This document shows, piece by piece, positions 38,014 to 49,743 of a DNA stretch of 63,375 nt. The first letter of the stretch is position 1; the number at the start of each line of letters is the position of its first letter. Where the stretch lies: positions 1-63,375 of the forward strand of contig NZ_BAZY01000010.1 of the NCBI RefSeq assembly GCF_001310975.1, read 5' to 3'. The DNA is from Thermoanaerobacter thermocopriae JCM 7501. Lineage in GTDB: Bacteria > Bacillota > Thermoanaerobacteria > Thermoanaerobacterales > Thermoanaerobacteraceae. The notes beneath the pieces are model-generated. The model was given only the letters and a program-made list of their open reading frames with translations, did no database searches and was not told the origin of the DNA. A program made the translations under genes and the position numbers.

Positions 38014-39228
38014 ATGAGTGGAAATACAAATGATTTAGTTAAAGACTTTAAAATTTATAGTATGGCAACAGACCCAATTTATATTGGGACAGGTGGTTAT
38101 ACTATAGGAAGAGTTGATAACACAATAGTAAGAGACCCAATAACAAAGCTTCCCAAAATCCCTGGTTCAAGTTTAGCAGGGACTTGGAGATATTATGCGA
38201 TGCTTGAGTTAATATCAAAAATTAAAAATAAACAGCCTGCCATGAATGATATTAAAAGTATTGATAAAAATACTTTGGATGAAAAAATTAAAACGTGGAT
38301 TGAGAAAAATCCAAGCAAGTGGAATAATAATGACTGGCATTTCTATTATGGTAATGTGACTGCTAAAATTACCTGTGCAGGGCAGGATAATACTCCTCAA
38401 GCGGAGATATCAAATGCTCCGTATGCTACAGATGATAAAGGCAAAACAGGACACTGTGGACATTGTATTATCTGTAAAGGATTTGGATTTTCAAAGAAAG
38501 ATTTAAGCTGGCAAGGTATGATTTTTTTTAGTGATTTAAATATTTTGTTTTTCCCCGTTTTTACACGCTTTGGTACCAAGTGGATAACAACAAAAGAGAT
38601 ATTAAAAGATGCAAAATTATATGGCGAAAAGGCAGAAAATAAACAAAATGAGAGTAAAGATTTGGTTTGTATAGCTTTAGAAAAAATAGAGGATGAAAAA
38701 GTGGATGGGCATATAAATTTAGGATGGATATATTTGCCTTATAAAGTGGGAAATATTTCAATAGATTTAAAGAAAATCAAAATAGATGAATTCGAATTAT
38801 CTACCGAAAAAATTGTTATTGTACCTGAAAGCCTATTCTCTCAAATTGTTAATTCTAATCTCGAAGCAAGAACATCTGTCTCAATAGACCCAATAACAGG
38901 TGCAGCAAAAGAAGGTGCTTTGTTTACCTCTGAAGCAATACCAAGAGGAACGATATTCTATGGAGATTTAAGAATATTTGATAAATCATCTTTTGATGGA
39001 TTAGATAAAATAAAGGATTTGCCTAATTATAGCATGCTAAAAGATGCTTTATGTGATTCCAAACACTTCTTTGAAACATTAGGTATTGGCGGTATGACAA
39101 CAAGAGGGTTTGGAAGAATTGTATTAGAAATTTATGATAATGATAAAAATACGAATAATTGCGATGAAACTACTCAAGGCAAATTAGAAGAAAGTAACAA
39201 TAACCCTAATGGGGGTGAACAAAAATGA
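38014..39228 (+). CDS. Type III CRISPR backbone RAMP protein, Cmr4-like (Cas7)
   Basis: 404 residues: DPIYIGTGGYTIGRVDN, then KIPGSSLAGTWRYYAMLEL (the Csm3/Cmr4 'PGSSLxG' block), a cysteine cluster GHCGHCIICKGFGF, SDLNILFFPVFTRFGTKW, and the glycine-rich GIGGMTTRGFGRI. In Cmr4/Csm3 the catalytic Asp for target RNA cleavage follows the first strand; Asp33 (RVDNTIVRD region) is a candidate. SD AAGGAGG. It overlaps the small subunit gene by four bases. Confidence 0.8.
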   Translation: MSGNTNDLVKDFKIYSMATDPIYIGTGGYTIGRVDNTIVRDPITKLPKIPGSSLAGTWRYYAMLELISKIKNKQPAMNDIKSIDKNTLDEKIKTWIEKNPSKWNNNDWHFYYGNVTAKITCAGQDNTPQAEISNAPYATDDKGKTGHCGHCIICKGFGFSKKDLSWQGMIFFSDLNILFFPVFTRFGTKWITTKEILKDAKLYGEKAENKQNESKDLVCIALEKIEDEKVDGHINLGWIYLPYKVGNISIDLKKIKIDEFELSTEKIVIVPESLFSQIVNSNLEARTSVSIDPITGAAKEGALFTSEAIPRGTIFYGDLRIFDKSSFDGLDKIKDLPNYSMLKDALCDSKHFFETLGIGGMTTRGFGRIVLEIYDNDKNTNNCDETTQGKLEESNNNPNGGEQK

Positions 39229-39599
39229 ATGAAAATAATCTTGAGTATACATTAAATAAATTGGGTTTCGATATAGTAAACAGTTCTCAAAAAGATAAAG
39301 AAATTTTAAGGTTCATAGATAAAGCGTTAGGAGTTTTATCTAATGATGGTGTGTATGCTTATTATGTTTTTTGTTTAAGTAAGGATAAAAAAGGTGATAA
39401 GAAATACAGTGAGATATTTGTTGAAAAACCAATAGAAACTTTAAAACCTTTTTTACAATCTAAATATAATGTAATTAATAAGGCTGAAGATTTTTTTCAG
39501 GAATTGTCTAAAGATATTTATGAATTGCTATTTTACAAAGAATCATTAGAAAAAGCTCTGATCTATGCCAGATACCATGCAAAGGCAATGGGGGAATAA
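39225..39599 (+). CDS. Type III CRISPR small subunit, Cmr5-like (Cas11)
   Basis: A 124-residue helical protein without RAMP motifs. The C-terminal SLEKALIYARYHAKAMGE matches the end of Cmr5 ('Al.yarY.aKa'). Size and position next to the Cmr4-like gene support a small subunit role, lining the RNA duplex in the effector complex. Confidence 0.7.
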   Translation: MNENNLEYTLNKLGFDIVNSSQKDKEILRFIDKALGVLSNDGVYAYYVFCLSKDKKGDKKYSEIFVEKPIETLKPFLQSKYNVINKAEDFFQELSKDIYELLFYKESLEKALIYARYHAKAMGE

Positions 39600-39601
39600 A
39601 A

Positions 39602-40637
39602 ATGATATGGTTTAAACTAATTTTTAAACAAAATCAGCCAATACATATAGGCTCTGTTGAGTGGGGAGTAATTAATGAAACTGAAATTTTTATTCCTGGC
39701 TGGACAATGTGGGGAGCTTTAACAAATCAATTTTTAAAAACAATCGGGGTTAGAGAAGTTGAAAGTGCTAAAAAATTATTTGAAAGAATTACTAATTTTT
39801 ATCCTGCAATACAGCAAAAAATAGAAAATTCTTTAGAAGATAAATCTCCCGTTTTTCAGGAATTATTTCCTCAATATAAAAAAGGAAATTTTGCATTTGG
39901 AAAATCTTTTGGTAATGATAAGCCTGAACAAAATAAAGAGGATAATGAAAAAGAAAAATTTATTAGTAAGGATAAATTTAAATTTGAATTTGTTGATACT
40001 ATTGTATCAACTGCCATAGAACCTGTATTAAGAAGTGCGAAAGATGAAAGCTTACATGAATTTGAGTATATACTGCCAAAATCAAAATTAGATTTGGAAG
40101 AAAAAAGTATAGAAAATAATTTAAACCAACTTTACTGGGTGGGTTTGATTGGATTTGAAGATGAAGCGATTAAAGAGAATAAACTCTTTAATAAAAAATA
40201 GCAATAATAACGAAAACGCAGAAGAAAATGTTAGTAAAAACGATGAAAGCGAAAAGAAAGAGTTATCAGATTTATTGAAAAAGATTTTTTCAAAAATATA
40301 TATTGGTGGAGATACTAAATATGGTTTTGGTGAGATGGAATTGTTAGACCCAATTATTGAAGTAACAGAAGAAAAACTTAGTGAATGGAACATTACTGGA
40401 AATGGTACAGCGAGTATAAAACCTAATTTTCCATTAAGACAATTTTTCAAATTTTCTGATGAAATAAAATTTGAAGGGGAACTCAAACTTCTTTCAGAAT
40501 TTGATTTTACACAGAATATACCAAGAGTTCAAGAAGCAGGCTATTTTATAAATGTAGGTAGTAAAGTTTCAGACTTTAATGGAATTGATTTAAGTAAATA
40601 TCATTTGACTAAAGGTAAATTTGAAAAAATAAAATAA
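39602..40637 (+). CDS. Divergent type III RAMP protein, Cmr3/Cas5-like (frameshifted)
   Basis: Starts KLIFKQNQPIHIGSVEWGVI with FIPGWTMWGALTNQF, a RAMP N-terminal fold. After a homopolymer indel in the A run near 40193, it continues to KIYIGGDTKYGFGEMELLDP, a glycine-rich RAMP loop. Repaired length is about 345. By elimination it is the Cas5-group (Cmr3-like) subunit that binds the crRNA 5' handle. Csx11-type systems are known for strongly diverged Cas5 proteins. Confidence 0.6.
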
Positions 40638-40638
40638 T

Positions 40639-40678
40639 AAAAAACAGGCACTGTACATAAATTCATGCCTGTTTTTAT
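40639..40678 (+). terminator. Terminator of the CRISPR effector operon
   Basis: AAAACAGGCA (40641-40650) pairs with TGCCTGTTTT (40666-40675), followed by T residues. It separates the CRISPR operon from the BREX operon. No CRISPR repeats are seen here. Confidence 0.85.
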
Positions 40679-40800
40679 TTAACAAATGAGTATTTAAAAC
40701 CGGTATATCATTGAACTCTCTTATATATTTTTATCCACATGCAGGAATTTGTAAATTTTTATCGAAGTAAATGTATAGGTCTAAAGGGGGAGAGGGTGAT

Positions 40801-41277
40801 ATGTCAATTTATAAAGATATACAGGATGCTTTTATTTTGCTACCATATAAATATTACAAGTTAATTTTATTAGTAGGGCCAATTGGCAGTGGAAAAACTA
40901 AGCTGCTTAAAAAAATTTCTGCAGATTATAACTATGATTATATAAATGTAAATTTACAGTTGTCAGAAAAATTAATTAATATACCTTTTGAAGAACGTTG
41001 CTACTATGTAGATGACTTTATGGAAGAAATTTTGTCTCAAAGTAAAACAGATGTTACAATATTAGATAATATAGAAATTTTATTTGCTCCTCATTTAAAA
41101 ATAGACCCTTTAAAAATGCTTAAAAACATGAGTAGATATAAAAAAATAATTGCATCTTGGGGGGGCTCTTATATAAATGGTATATTGACATACGCTGAAC
41201 CTGGTTATCCAGAATATAGGAGATACAAAAAAGATGACTTGGATATAATTGTAATAAATGTTGAGGGAGGAAGATAG
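40801..41277 (+). CDS. brxF: BREX-3 P-loop protein BrxF
   Basis: A 158-residue small ATPase: Walker A GPIGSGKTKLL at about residue 26, Walker B-like DVTILDNIEILFAP and a terminal DDLDIIVINVEGG. Length and position immediately before a DUF6079-type ATPase identify BrxF, first gene of BREX type 3 operons. GAGAGGGTGAT precedes ATG 40801. Confidence 0.85.
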   Translation: MSIYKDIQDAFILLPYKYYKLILLVGPIGSGKTKLLKKISADYNYDYINVNLQLSEKLINIPFEERCYYVDDFMEEILSQSKTDVTILDNIEILFAPHLKIDPLKMLKNMSRYKKIIASWGGSYINGILTYAEPGYPEYRRYKKDDLDIIVINVEGGR

Positions 41278-41278
41278 G

Positions 41279-44200
41279 ATGAAATATGGAGATCTTATTC
41301 AGTATGAACCGATTGAAACTGTTATAAAACTTAAGGATGCAGACAAGATCGATGAGGCAAAAAGGCTTGTAAAGTCCTATGTAGTATCAGAGGGGATGGC
41401 AGATAGTATTATTAATATTTGTATACCCCAATTACAGTTTGATGAAACACTTGACAATAAGGGTATATTTATAGTTGGCAATTATGGTACTGGTAAATCC
41501 CATTTAATGTCTGTAATTTCAGCAGTAGCAGAAAATAAGGAAATGTTAGATTATGTTTCTCATGAAGAGTTAAAAAAAGAGATGGGAAAGATCGCAGGAA
41601 AATTTAAAGTTTTAAGATTTGACATTGGGGCTGTAAATACACCCTTAAGAAATATAATTACGAAAGAGATAGAAAAGGACCTTGCCAGATACGGGATAGA
41701 GTTTTATTTTCCACCAATTGATGAAGTTACAAATAACAAAGATGCTTTTATGGAAATGATGAGTAAATTTGAAGACAAATTTCCGGACAAAGGCTATCTC
41801 ATAGTGGTTGATGAATTATTAGATTTTCTAAAAGCAAGGAAAGAACAGGAATTGATTCGCGATTTAACTTTTTTAAGAGAAATAGGAGAAATAACAAAGT
41901 CTACAAGATTGAGATTTATGACGGGAGTACAGGAGACCCTGTTTGATAATCCGGCATTTAATGCTGTTGCACAAACTGTATTAAAGATGAAGGACAGATT
42001 TGAACAGTTAATAATTAAAAGAGAAGATATTTCCTACGTAGTATCTCAAAGATTGTTAAAAAAGAATGACAGACAAAAAGCATGGATAAGGAGCCATTTA
42101 GAGAAATTCAGCCCGTTGTATAAAAGTATTTCCAGCAGAATCGAAGAATTTGTGGAATTATATCCTATACATCCTATGTTTATAGAAGTATTTGAAAAAA
42201 TGTTTATTGTAGAGAAAAGAGAAGTTTTAAAAACAATATCACATCTTATGAGAGAACTGTTAGACAAAGATGTACCTGAAGATGAGCCTGGAATTATTTC
42301 CTATGATTCTTATTGGAAGTTTTTAAGAGACAATCCTTCATTAAGGCAGAGCCAGATATAAAGAGAGTAGTTGATAAAAGCATTGTTGTAGAAGATTTAA
42401 TTGAACATTCCTTTACAAGACCTCAATATAAACACGCTGCATTAAGAATTGTACATGCATTAAGTGTTCATAGGTTTACTACAGGAGATATACATACATC
42501 TGTTGGTATAACAGTTGAAAATATTAAAGATGATTTGTGTTTATATATAAAAATGCCAGAGATAGAAGAGGACTTTTTAATAACGACTATAGAAACAATA
42601 ATGAAGGAAATAATGAAAACATTGAGCTGGCAATATATTTCATACAATCCAGACAATCAGCAGTATTATCTTGACATGGTAAGAGAAGGCATAAATTATG
42701 ATGCAAAAATTCAGGAGAAAGCAGAAATATTGTCAGAAGATATTTTTAACAGGCATTATTTTGAATTGCTTATAAAAGTTCTTGATTGGAATGCTCCTGA
42801 AAAAGTACCAAACATGAGAATATGGGAGTATAGTCTTACTTGGAATGAGAAAAATGTTAAAAGATATGGCTATCTTTTATGGGATATCCTGATGAAAGGA
42901 GTACAGCTCAGCCTCCAAGAGATTTTTATGTTTACTTTTTGCCTCCTTTTGTTGAAGCTAATTATAATAAAAAATATATTTTAAATGGAAAAGAAGATGA
43001 AGTGTTTTTTGAATTTATTAATGCAGATGAAGAAATAATAGAGAAAATTAAAAAATACGCTGCCGCTATGGAATTAAGTGAATTATCCTCCAGTGATCAG
43101 AAAAAAATTTATGAAGATAAAGCTAAGGGTTTTCAAAGGGATATTACTAAATGGATAAGAGATAATGTGTCAAAATGTTTTAATGTTTCTTATAAAGGAG
43201 AAACACAAAGTATAATTTATTGGCTTAAAGGAAAAACAGCTAATTATGATACTATTAAAAGCTATATTGATGAGGCGGCTTCTTCTTGCTTATCATTGTA
43301 TTTCAGTGAAAAATACAGTGAATATCCTACATTTTACACAAAAATCACAGAGGCAAATTTAAGCGAAGTTTTTAAAAGTGCAATGAATTATTTAGCTGGC
43401 AAGAAGACAGAAACAGGCAAGAAAGTATTGCAGTCTTTTGATTTAATTTTAGGGGATGATATTGTACCCGGAAATTCAAAATATGCTAATTATTTTTTAA
43501 ATGAATTATATAAACTTCCACCAGGAAAAGTTTTAAATAGAGAAGATATTATAGAGAATGTAAACGGTGAGGATATTGACAAAAGATTCAAATTAGAAGT
43601 GCAGTGGGTGGTCCTTTTGCTCAGTGCACTTGTGTACAGCGGAGATATAATTTTGAGAATAAAAAATAAAGTTTATGATGCTACTACCATAGAGGCACTT
43701 GCTAATATGAACGTTGGAGAGCTTATAGATTTTGACAGTTTTGAAAAGCCAAGAGATATACCTGTTAAAGAGTTAAAAACCCTGTTTACTTTATTAGGTT
43801 TACCATCAGGGTTAGTAACAGCAAGTCTTAGCAAACCAGAAGAAGCTATAAGACAAATGGTTGCAAAGAGTGAAGAACTGGCTAAAAAAGTTGTAACTGT
43901 TAATCAATTTGTTGTTTCAAATAAAACTATATGGGGGAAGCCTATATTTGATGAGTTTGAAATAAAAAATTATAAAGATTTTCTCAATAATTTTAGAGAT
44001 TTTCTTGACAGTTTAAAAGCCTTTAATACCCCTGGGAAATTAAGAAACTTTAAGTATACTGAAGAGGAGTTAAAGGAAAAATTCAAGACATTGGAGACAG
44101 TAAAGAAAATAGAAAAAATAATTGATTTTAAAAATGAAGTAGAAGAGCTTGTCAAATATTTGGCTTCTGCTGAACAGCAATTACCCGAAAAAATTGAATT

Positions 44201-44959
44201 AAAGCAAAATATAAATGAAATGAAAAATGAAGTAGAAAGATTTATAAAGGAAATTGATACTAAAGAAAGTGAAGATATAAAAGGCTGACGAGAGAATTAG
44301 AAGAATTGAAAATAGAGTATATTGATTTGTACCTTGAGTATCATAAGAAACACAGGCTTGATTATAATGGAGATGAGCGTAAAAAGAAAATAATGGCAAG
44401 TGATCCGCTTAATAATCTTAAGAAGCTTAAAGATGTAGGAATATTTCCTGTTAACAAATTTGATGAGATTGAAAAGGTATTGGCTTCATTAAAAACCTGT
44501 TATAATTTTAGGAAAGAAAATATAAAAACAGAAGTGCTATGTCCTAATTGTGGATACAGTATAAAAAGTGGCGAAGTTCCTGTGTTTGGAAAATTGGATG
44601 AAATTGAAGACAAGATAGAAAATTTGTATAAGGAATGGACTAAAATTTTATTAGATAATATTGAAGATCCAATGATTCAAGAAAGAATGGAAATTTTGAA
44701 TAAAGACCAACAAAAAGTTATACGTGACTTTTTGAATAAAAAAGAATTGCCTGACAAAGTGGATAATCTGTTTGTATCAGCAGTAAAAGACTTAATTGCT
44801 GGTCTTGAAAAAGTAGAGATTGAAATAAATAAGTTTATTTCTGCGATAACCTATGATGGACCTGTAACAGTAGATGAGTTTAAAAAGAGATTTTTAGAAA
44901 ATGTCGATTTTCTTATAAAAGGCAAAGATAAGGACAAAGTAAGAATTATTATAAAATAA
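41279..44959 (+). CDS. brxC: BREX-3 large ATPase BrxC (DUF6079 family), three frameshifts
   Basis: About 1227 residues after repair. The AAA+ core has IVGNYGTGKSHLMSVISAVA (Walker A, about residue 70) and YLIVVDELLDFL (Walker B), then TGVQETLFDNPAF. Missing bases near 42346 (SLKAEPDIKR), 42868 (LFMGYPDERS) and 44279 (DIKRLTRELEEL) are all in A or T runs. A C-terminal CPNCGYSIKSGE zinc-ribbon half and coiled coil follow. BrxC is the large motor-like ATPase of BREX phage-exclusion systems. ATG 41279 follows GGGAGGAAG. Confidence 0.85.
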
Positions 44960-44974
44960 ACGGGGGAATGACTG

Positions 44975-47537
44975 GTGAAATTAACAAAAGAAATGCTTGA
45001 TAAAGTAAGAGATATAGAGGGATTTCCTATTGGTAAAGATGAAGATATAATAGAACTTTCTGATCCGCCTTATTATACTGCATGTCCAAATCCTTTTATA
45101 AATGAATTCATTGAAAAATACGGGAAACCTTATGTTGAAGAAAAGGATGATTACAATTGTGAACCCTATACGGCAGATGTATCTGAAGGGAAAAATGATC
45201 CTATATACAATGCCCATTCGTATCACACAAAGGTGCCTCACAAAGCGATTATGAGATATATACTACATTATACAAAGCCGGGAGATATAGTATTTGATGG
45301 GTTTTGTGGAACTGGCATGACGGGGGTTGCGGCACAGATGTGCGGCACCCCTGACCCGGAGTTTAAACTTAAAGTGGAAAAGGAGTTTGAAAAAGAGGGT
45401 AAAAAAGTAGAGTGGGGAGCAAGAAGAGCAATTCTTGGAGATTTATCTCCTGCTGCTACTTTTATAGCTTACAATTACAATACCCCTGTTGATGTGGAGG
45501 AGTTTAAAAAAGAGCAGAGAGGATACTTAAGGAAGTAGAAAAAGAATGTGGGTGGATGTATGAAACCATACATACTATAGAAGGTGTACCGCAACATGAT
45601 GTGGAAGGGAATGTTATAAAAGGAAAAATAAATTATACTGTGTGGTCAGATGTGTTTATATGTCCCAACTGCAGCAATGAAATAGTTTTTTGGGATGCTG
45701 CAGTAGACAAAGAGGATGGAAAAGTTCTGGATGAATTTAAATGTCCTCACTGTGGTGCGAAATTAACCAAAGCAAATCTTGAGAGAGCGTGGAGGACTGT
45801 TTATGATAAGGCGCTTGGTGAAACAATAAAACAGGCAAAACAAGTACCTGTTTTTATTAACTATACAGTGGGTAAAAAAAGATATGAAAAGAAACCTGAC
45901 AAATTTGATTTGGAACTTATACAGAAGATTGAAGAAATGGATATACCTATTGGTATCCAACAGATAGAATGCCTGAAGGGGAGGAATCGAGAAGGAACGA
46001 TAAAATTGGCATAACACATGTGCATCATTTTTATACAAAGAGGAATTTGTATGTATTGAGTGCGTTATATAAGAGGATTAAAAAAAAGGAATATCCACTT
46101 TATTATATTTCTAAATTTATGTTTACGGCAATTGTTACTATGTCAACAAAAATGTCAAGATACGGTGAAAGAACAGGGAATGTATCTGGCACTTTATATA
46201 TTCCGTCTTTAATCAAAGACCTTAATATAATTGAATATTTAAGAAGAAAATTATGGGGAGCAAAAGGGCTTTTAAAACCATTAGAAGGTTTTAAAAGCTA
46301 TAAAAAAGATAATTGTTATATTTATTCAGGCTCAACGACTCAAGTATTGATTAATTCAAACTCCATTGACTATATTTTTACAGACCCTCCTTTTGGAGAT
46401 AACCTCATGTACAGTGAGCTTAATTTTTTATGGGAGGCATGGCTTAAGGTATTTACAAACAATAAAACAGAAGCTATTATAAATAAAGTTCAGAAAAAAG
46501 GGCTTCATGAATATCAAGAGCTTATGGAGAAAGCTTTTTCAGAGATGTACAGGATATTAAAGCCGGGAAGATGGATGACTGTGGAATTTCACAATTCCAA
46601 AAATGCTGTATGGAATGCAATACAGGAGTCAATTTTAAAAGCTGGATTTGTCATAGCAAATGTTAGAACTTTAGACAAAAAGCAAGGAAGTTTTAAGCAA
46701 GTTACTACGACAACTGCTGTAAAACAAGACCTTATAATATCAGCTTACAAGCCTAAAGAAGGGTTTATAAAAAGGTTTTTGAAAGAAGCTGGAACGGAAG
46801 AGGGAGTATGGGATTTTATAAGACAGCATTTAGAAAAACTGCCTGTTGTTATAGAGACAAATGGAAAACTTGATATAATACCAGAAAGACAGGAATATTC
46901 ACTTTATGATAGTATGATTGCATTTCACATACAAAAGGGTGCTACTATTCCAATGAGTGCTGCTGAGTTTTATGAGGGATTGAAGAAGAGGTTTATAGAG
47001 AGGGATGGAATGTACTTTTTACCGGATCAGGCTGCTATTTATGATACAAAAAGGCTCAAATTAGAACTTAATGAGCAGCTTGCTTTTGTAATACAAGATG
47101 AAAAGACAGCAATACAGTGGCTGAAATTTAAGCTTTTAAATAAACCTATGACATATCAGGAAATACAGCCTATGTTTTTGGAGGAGTTAAAGCAGCTAAG
47201 ATATGAAAAATTGCCAGAGCTTTTGGATTTACTACAGGAAAACTTTTTGCAAGATGAGGCAGGCAGATGGTATGTGCCGGATGCAAATAAGCAGGCAGAC
47301 CTTGAAAAATTGCGGGAAAAAAGATTACTTAAAGAATTTGAGGAATATAAAAATGTTACGGGGCGTCTTAAAGTTTTTAGGACAGAAGCTATAAGAGCTG
47401 GTTTCAAAAATTGCTGGAAAAACAAAGATTATGAAACGATTGTAAAAATAGGCGAAAAACTGCCTGAAAATGTGCTACAAGAAGACCAAACTTTGCTCAT
47501 GTATTATGATAATGCAGTGACAAGGTTAGGTGGTTGA
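44975..47537 (+). CDS. pglX: BREX-3 PglX-like DNA methyltransferase (two frameshifts)
   Basis: About 854 residues after repair. The SAM-binding motif I FDGFCGTGMTGVAAQ lies near residue 110 and the catalytic TDPPFGDNLMYSELN near residue 475. Between them is a zinc-ribbon region (ICPNCSN...CPHCGAK). Missing A bases near 45512 (KKEAERILKEVEKE) and 45961 (IQTDRMPEGEE) split it. The methyltransferase provides self/non-self discrimination in BREX by N6-adenine modification; target site unknown. GTG start. It is the PglXI-type enzyme of BREX-3 by context. Confidence 0.85.
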
Positions 47538-47538
47538 T

Positions 47539-47798
47539 TTGTTCAAAGTTGGAGATTGGGTTTTTAATATTGACAAAAAAAGAACAGTGAAAATAATCGA
47601 TTTATTTAAGTTGTGGGGCTATGTGTCTTACAGCATATATGACCCGATTGAAAAGGTGACCTATACTGTGTCAGATAAAAGGCTTGTAAGTACAGAGTGA
47701 AATTAGAAAATGAGAGAAGAAGATGGAAAGAAGAAATTGAAAAGTCTATGGATATATTGCCTATGTTAAAGCCTTTGTACATTGTGTATTTGGAGTGA
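47539..47798 (+). pseudogene. Stub of the BREX-3 helicase gene (brxHII) position
   Basis: BREX-3 operons normally carry a ~1000-residue SNF2-like helicase between pglX and pglZ. Here only 260 bases remain. A TTG-started frame with good SD gives FKVGDWVFNIDKKRTVKIID then LWGYVSYSIYD and TYTVSDKRLV, which resembles the N-terminus of SNF2-type defence helicases. After a frame change near 47697 the rest reads ENERRRWKEEIEKSMDILPM and LKPLYIVYLE, plausibly its C-terminus. No DEAD/DEAH-type motifs exist. The identification is by position and weak similarity. Confidence 0.45.
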
Positions 47799-47804
47799 GT
47801 CTCT

Positions 47805-49725
47805 ATGATTAAGGATTATATCAGAGATAAATTATCTTTAGAAGGTTCTAATCTTATATTGTTAGAGGATAAAGATGACATTTTAAATGAAGAAGTATTA
47901 TAGAGATGCTACATAAGGATGAATATGAGGTATATAATTATCAGGAACCGGATAGTTTTAGGTTTTATTATGAATTGAACTATAGAAAATTTTATGATTC
48001 TTTTGTAGAACCCAATAAGAAATTTATACTTAAGTGTAGAGAAATAAATGAAATTCCTTATGATATACAGACAGTTTTTCATCATGTGTCCATATCATTG
48101 AAAGAAATTTTCCCAAAACTTGATTATGCTGTTTTAAAAGAATTGGGTACGGACTTTTTGGGGAAAATTTATGAGGCATATCAGTTATACGATGGAAATG
48201 TGTTGGGGGAAAATGGGACAAAAGATTATGTGATGAAGGCTGTTTTTGGAATTATTCCAGAGCACATAAATAATTTAAATGAGGTTGTAAAAGCATTTTT
48301 ACGACTGTATTACAAAAATATTGAGCTACCTAAGGTGCTTTCTGATTATTTGGAGTATAAATTAAGGCAGAAAGAGAATTTAAAAGATGTACCTTTAAAT
48401 GAAATTTTATCAGGAAAGGATAGATTTTTTAGATTTGTAAGGGTACAATGGAAGAATTATATCAATGATTTAATAGAAGGGACGCATAATGCCAAAGTTG
48501 ATTTTAGTGACTATGATATTAGAGCATATCTTGATAATATTTTTTATGAAAAATATATTGAACCTATAGAAGTGGAAAATATTGAAAGCCTTCCCAAATG
48601 GACGTATGTTGGAATTTTGTATGATGAGAATGAAAGGTATTTGAAAGAATATAGAAAAATGATAGAAAAAATAAAGGAGTTGTTAAGTTTTAGTAAGTCG
48701 TATAGGGATTGGATGAATTTGTCTTCTTTATGGGCAGAGGTTTTGAACATTTTTTTATAGTAAAAAACTTGCTTTAAATGAGAATGAATTTAATGAGATA
48801 AGTAAGTTGATTGAAAACAGTTTTATGGAATGGGTTGTTTTGAATTATGGCAATCTTACTTCAATTTCTTATGTAAATGGACCTGTAATGGTTCATCAAA
48901 TTCCATGGTATTTGAATTATATTATGAAAAAACAAAAATATGATAGGGTAGCACTTTTAGTTTTCGATGGTATGTCGGTAGATAATTGGTATTTGATAAA
49001 AAGATATTTGAATAAAAATGCTCTGTGGAATATTGAAGAGAAAAAGTCTTTTGCATGGATCCCAACTTTGACATCCATTTCAAGGCAGGCAATTTTCTCT
49101 GGTGATATACCTTTATATTTTAAAGATACGATTTTTCTACAAATTACGAAGAAAAACGATGGAAAAAGTTTTGGATGAATCAAGGATATAAAGGTGATGA
49201 TGTTTTTTACATAAGAAATGTTATGGAGTTCAATAAAAGAGAAATAAATGATATAATAAATAACCGTAATGCGAAGATAGTAGGTATTGTTGTCAATATT
49301 ATAGATGAACTAATACATAGTGCGATTTTATCAGTTGAAGGATTATATCAAACATACAGTTATGGCTTGAAAAGAGTAGGGTGGAGGATTTTTTAAAAAA
49401 ATTGATTTCTAAAGGATATGAGATTTTTATAACTTCAGATCACGGAAATATTGCATCAATAGGCAAAGGGAAATTAAATGAAGGGCTTATTGTTGAAAAA
49501 GCTGGAGAAAGGGTAAGGATATATGAGAGTGGAATAGATTATGGGAGAAGTTTATATGATGATAAATCTTTTAAATGGATTGGTTTTGGTCTTCCTAAGG
49601 AATACAATTTTATAATATGTAAAGAAAATAATGCTTTTGGTGCTCAAGGAGAACAGATGATAAGTCACGGTGGTATTTCAATTGAAGAAGTTATAGTTCC
49701 ATTTGTGCACATAAGTCATATTTAA
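47805..49725 (+). CDS. pglZ: BREX-3 PglZ, alkaline phosphatase superfamily protein (four frameshifts)
   Basis: About 640 residues after repair. Metal-site motifs: ALLVFDGMSVDNWYLIK (Asp), PTLTSISRQAIFSGDIP (Ser/Thr nucleophile region) and ITSDHGNIASIGKG (Asp-His). Indels are near 47902, 48750 (extra T), 49134 and 49379, all in homopolymers. The ATG at 47805 starts IKDYIRDKLSLEGSNLILLE. PglZ is the core protein shared by BREX types, with phosphatase or nuclease-like chemistry suggested. Confidence 0.88.
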
Positions 49726-49743
49726 GGAGAGGGAGAAAATAGG

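Noticed and set aside
41279-44959. Four independent small genes after brxF
   Set aside because: The frames join at homopolymers into one DUF6079-type BrxC of normal length.
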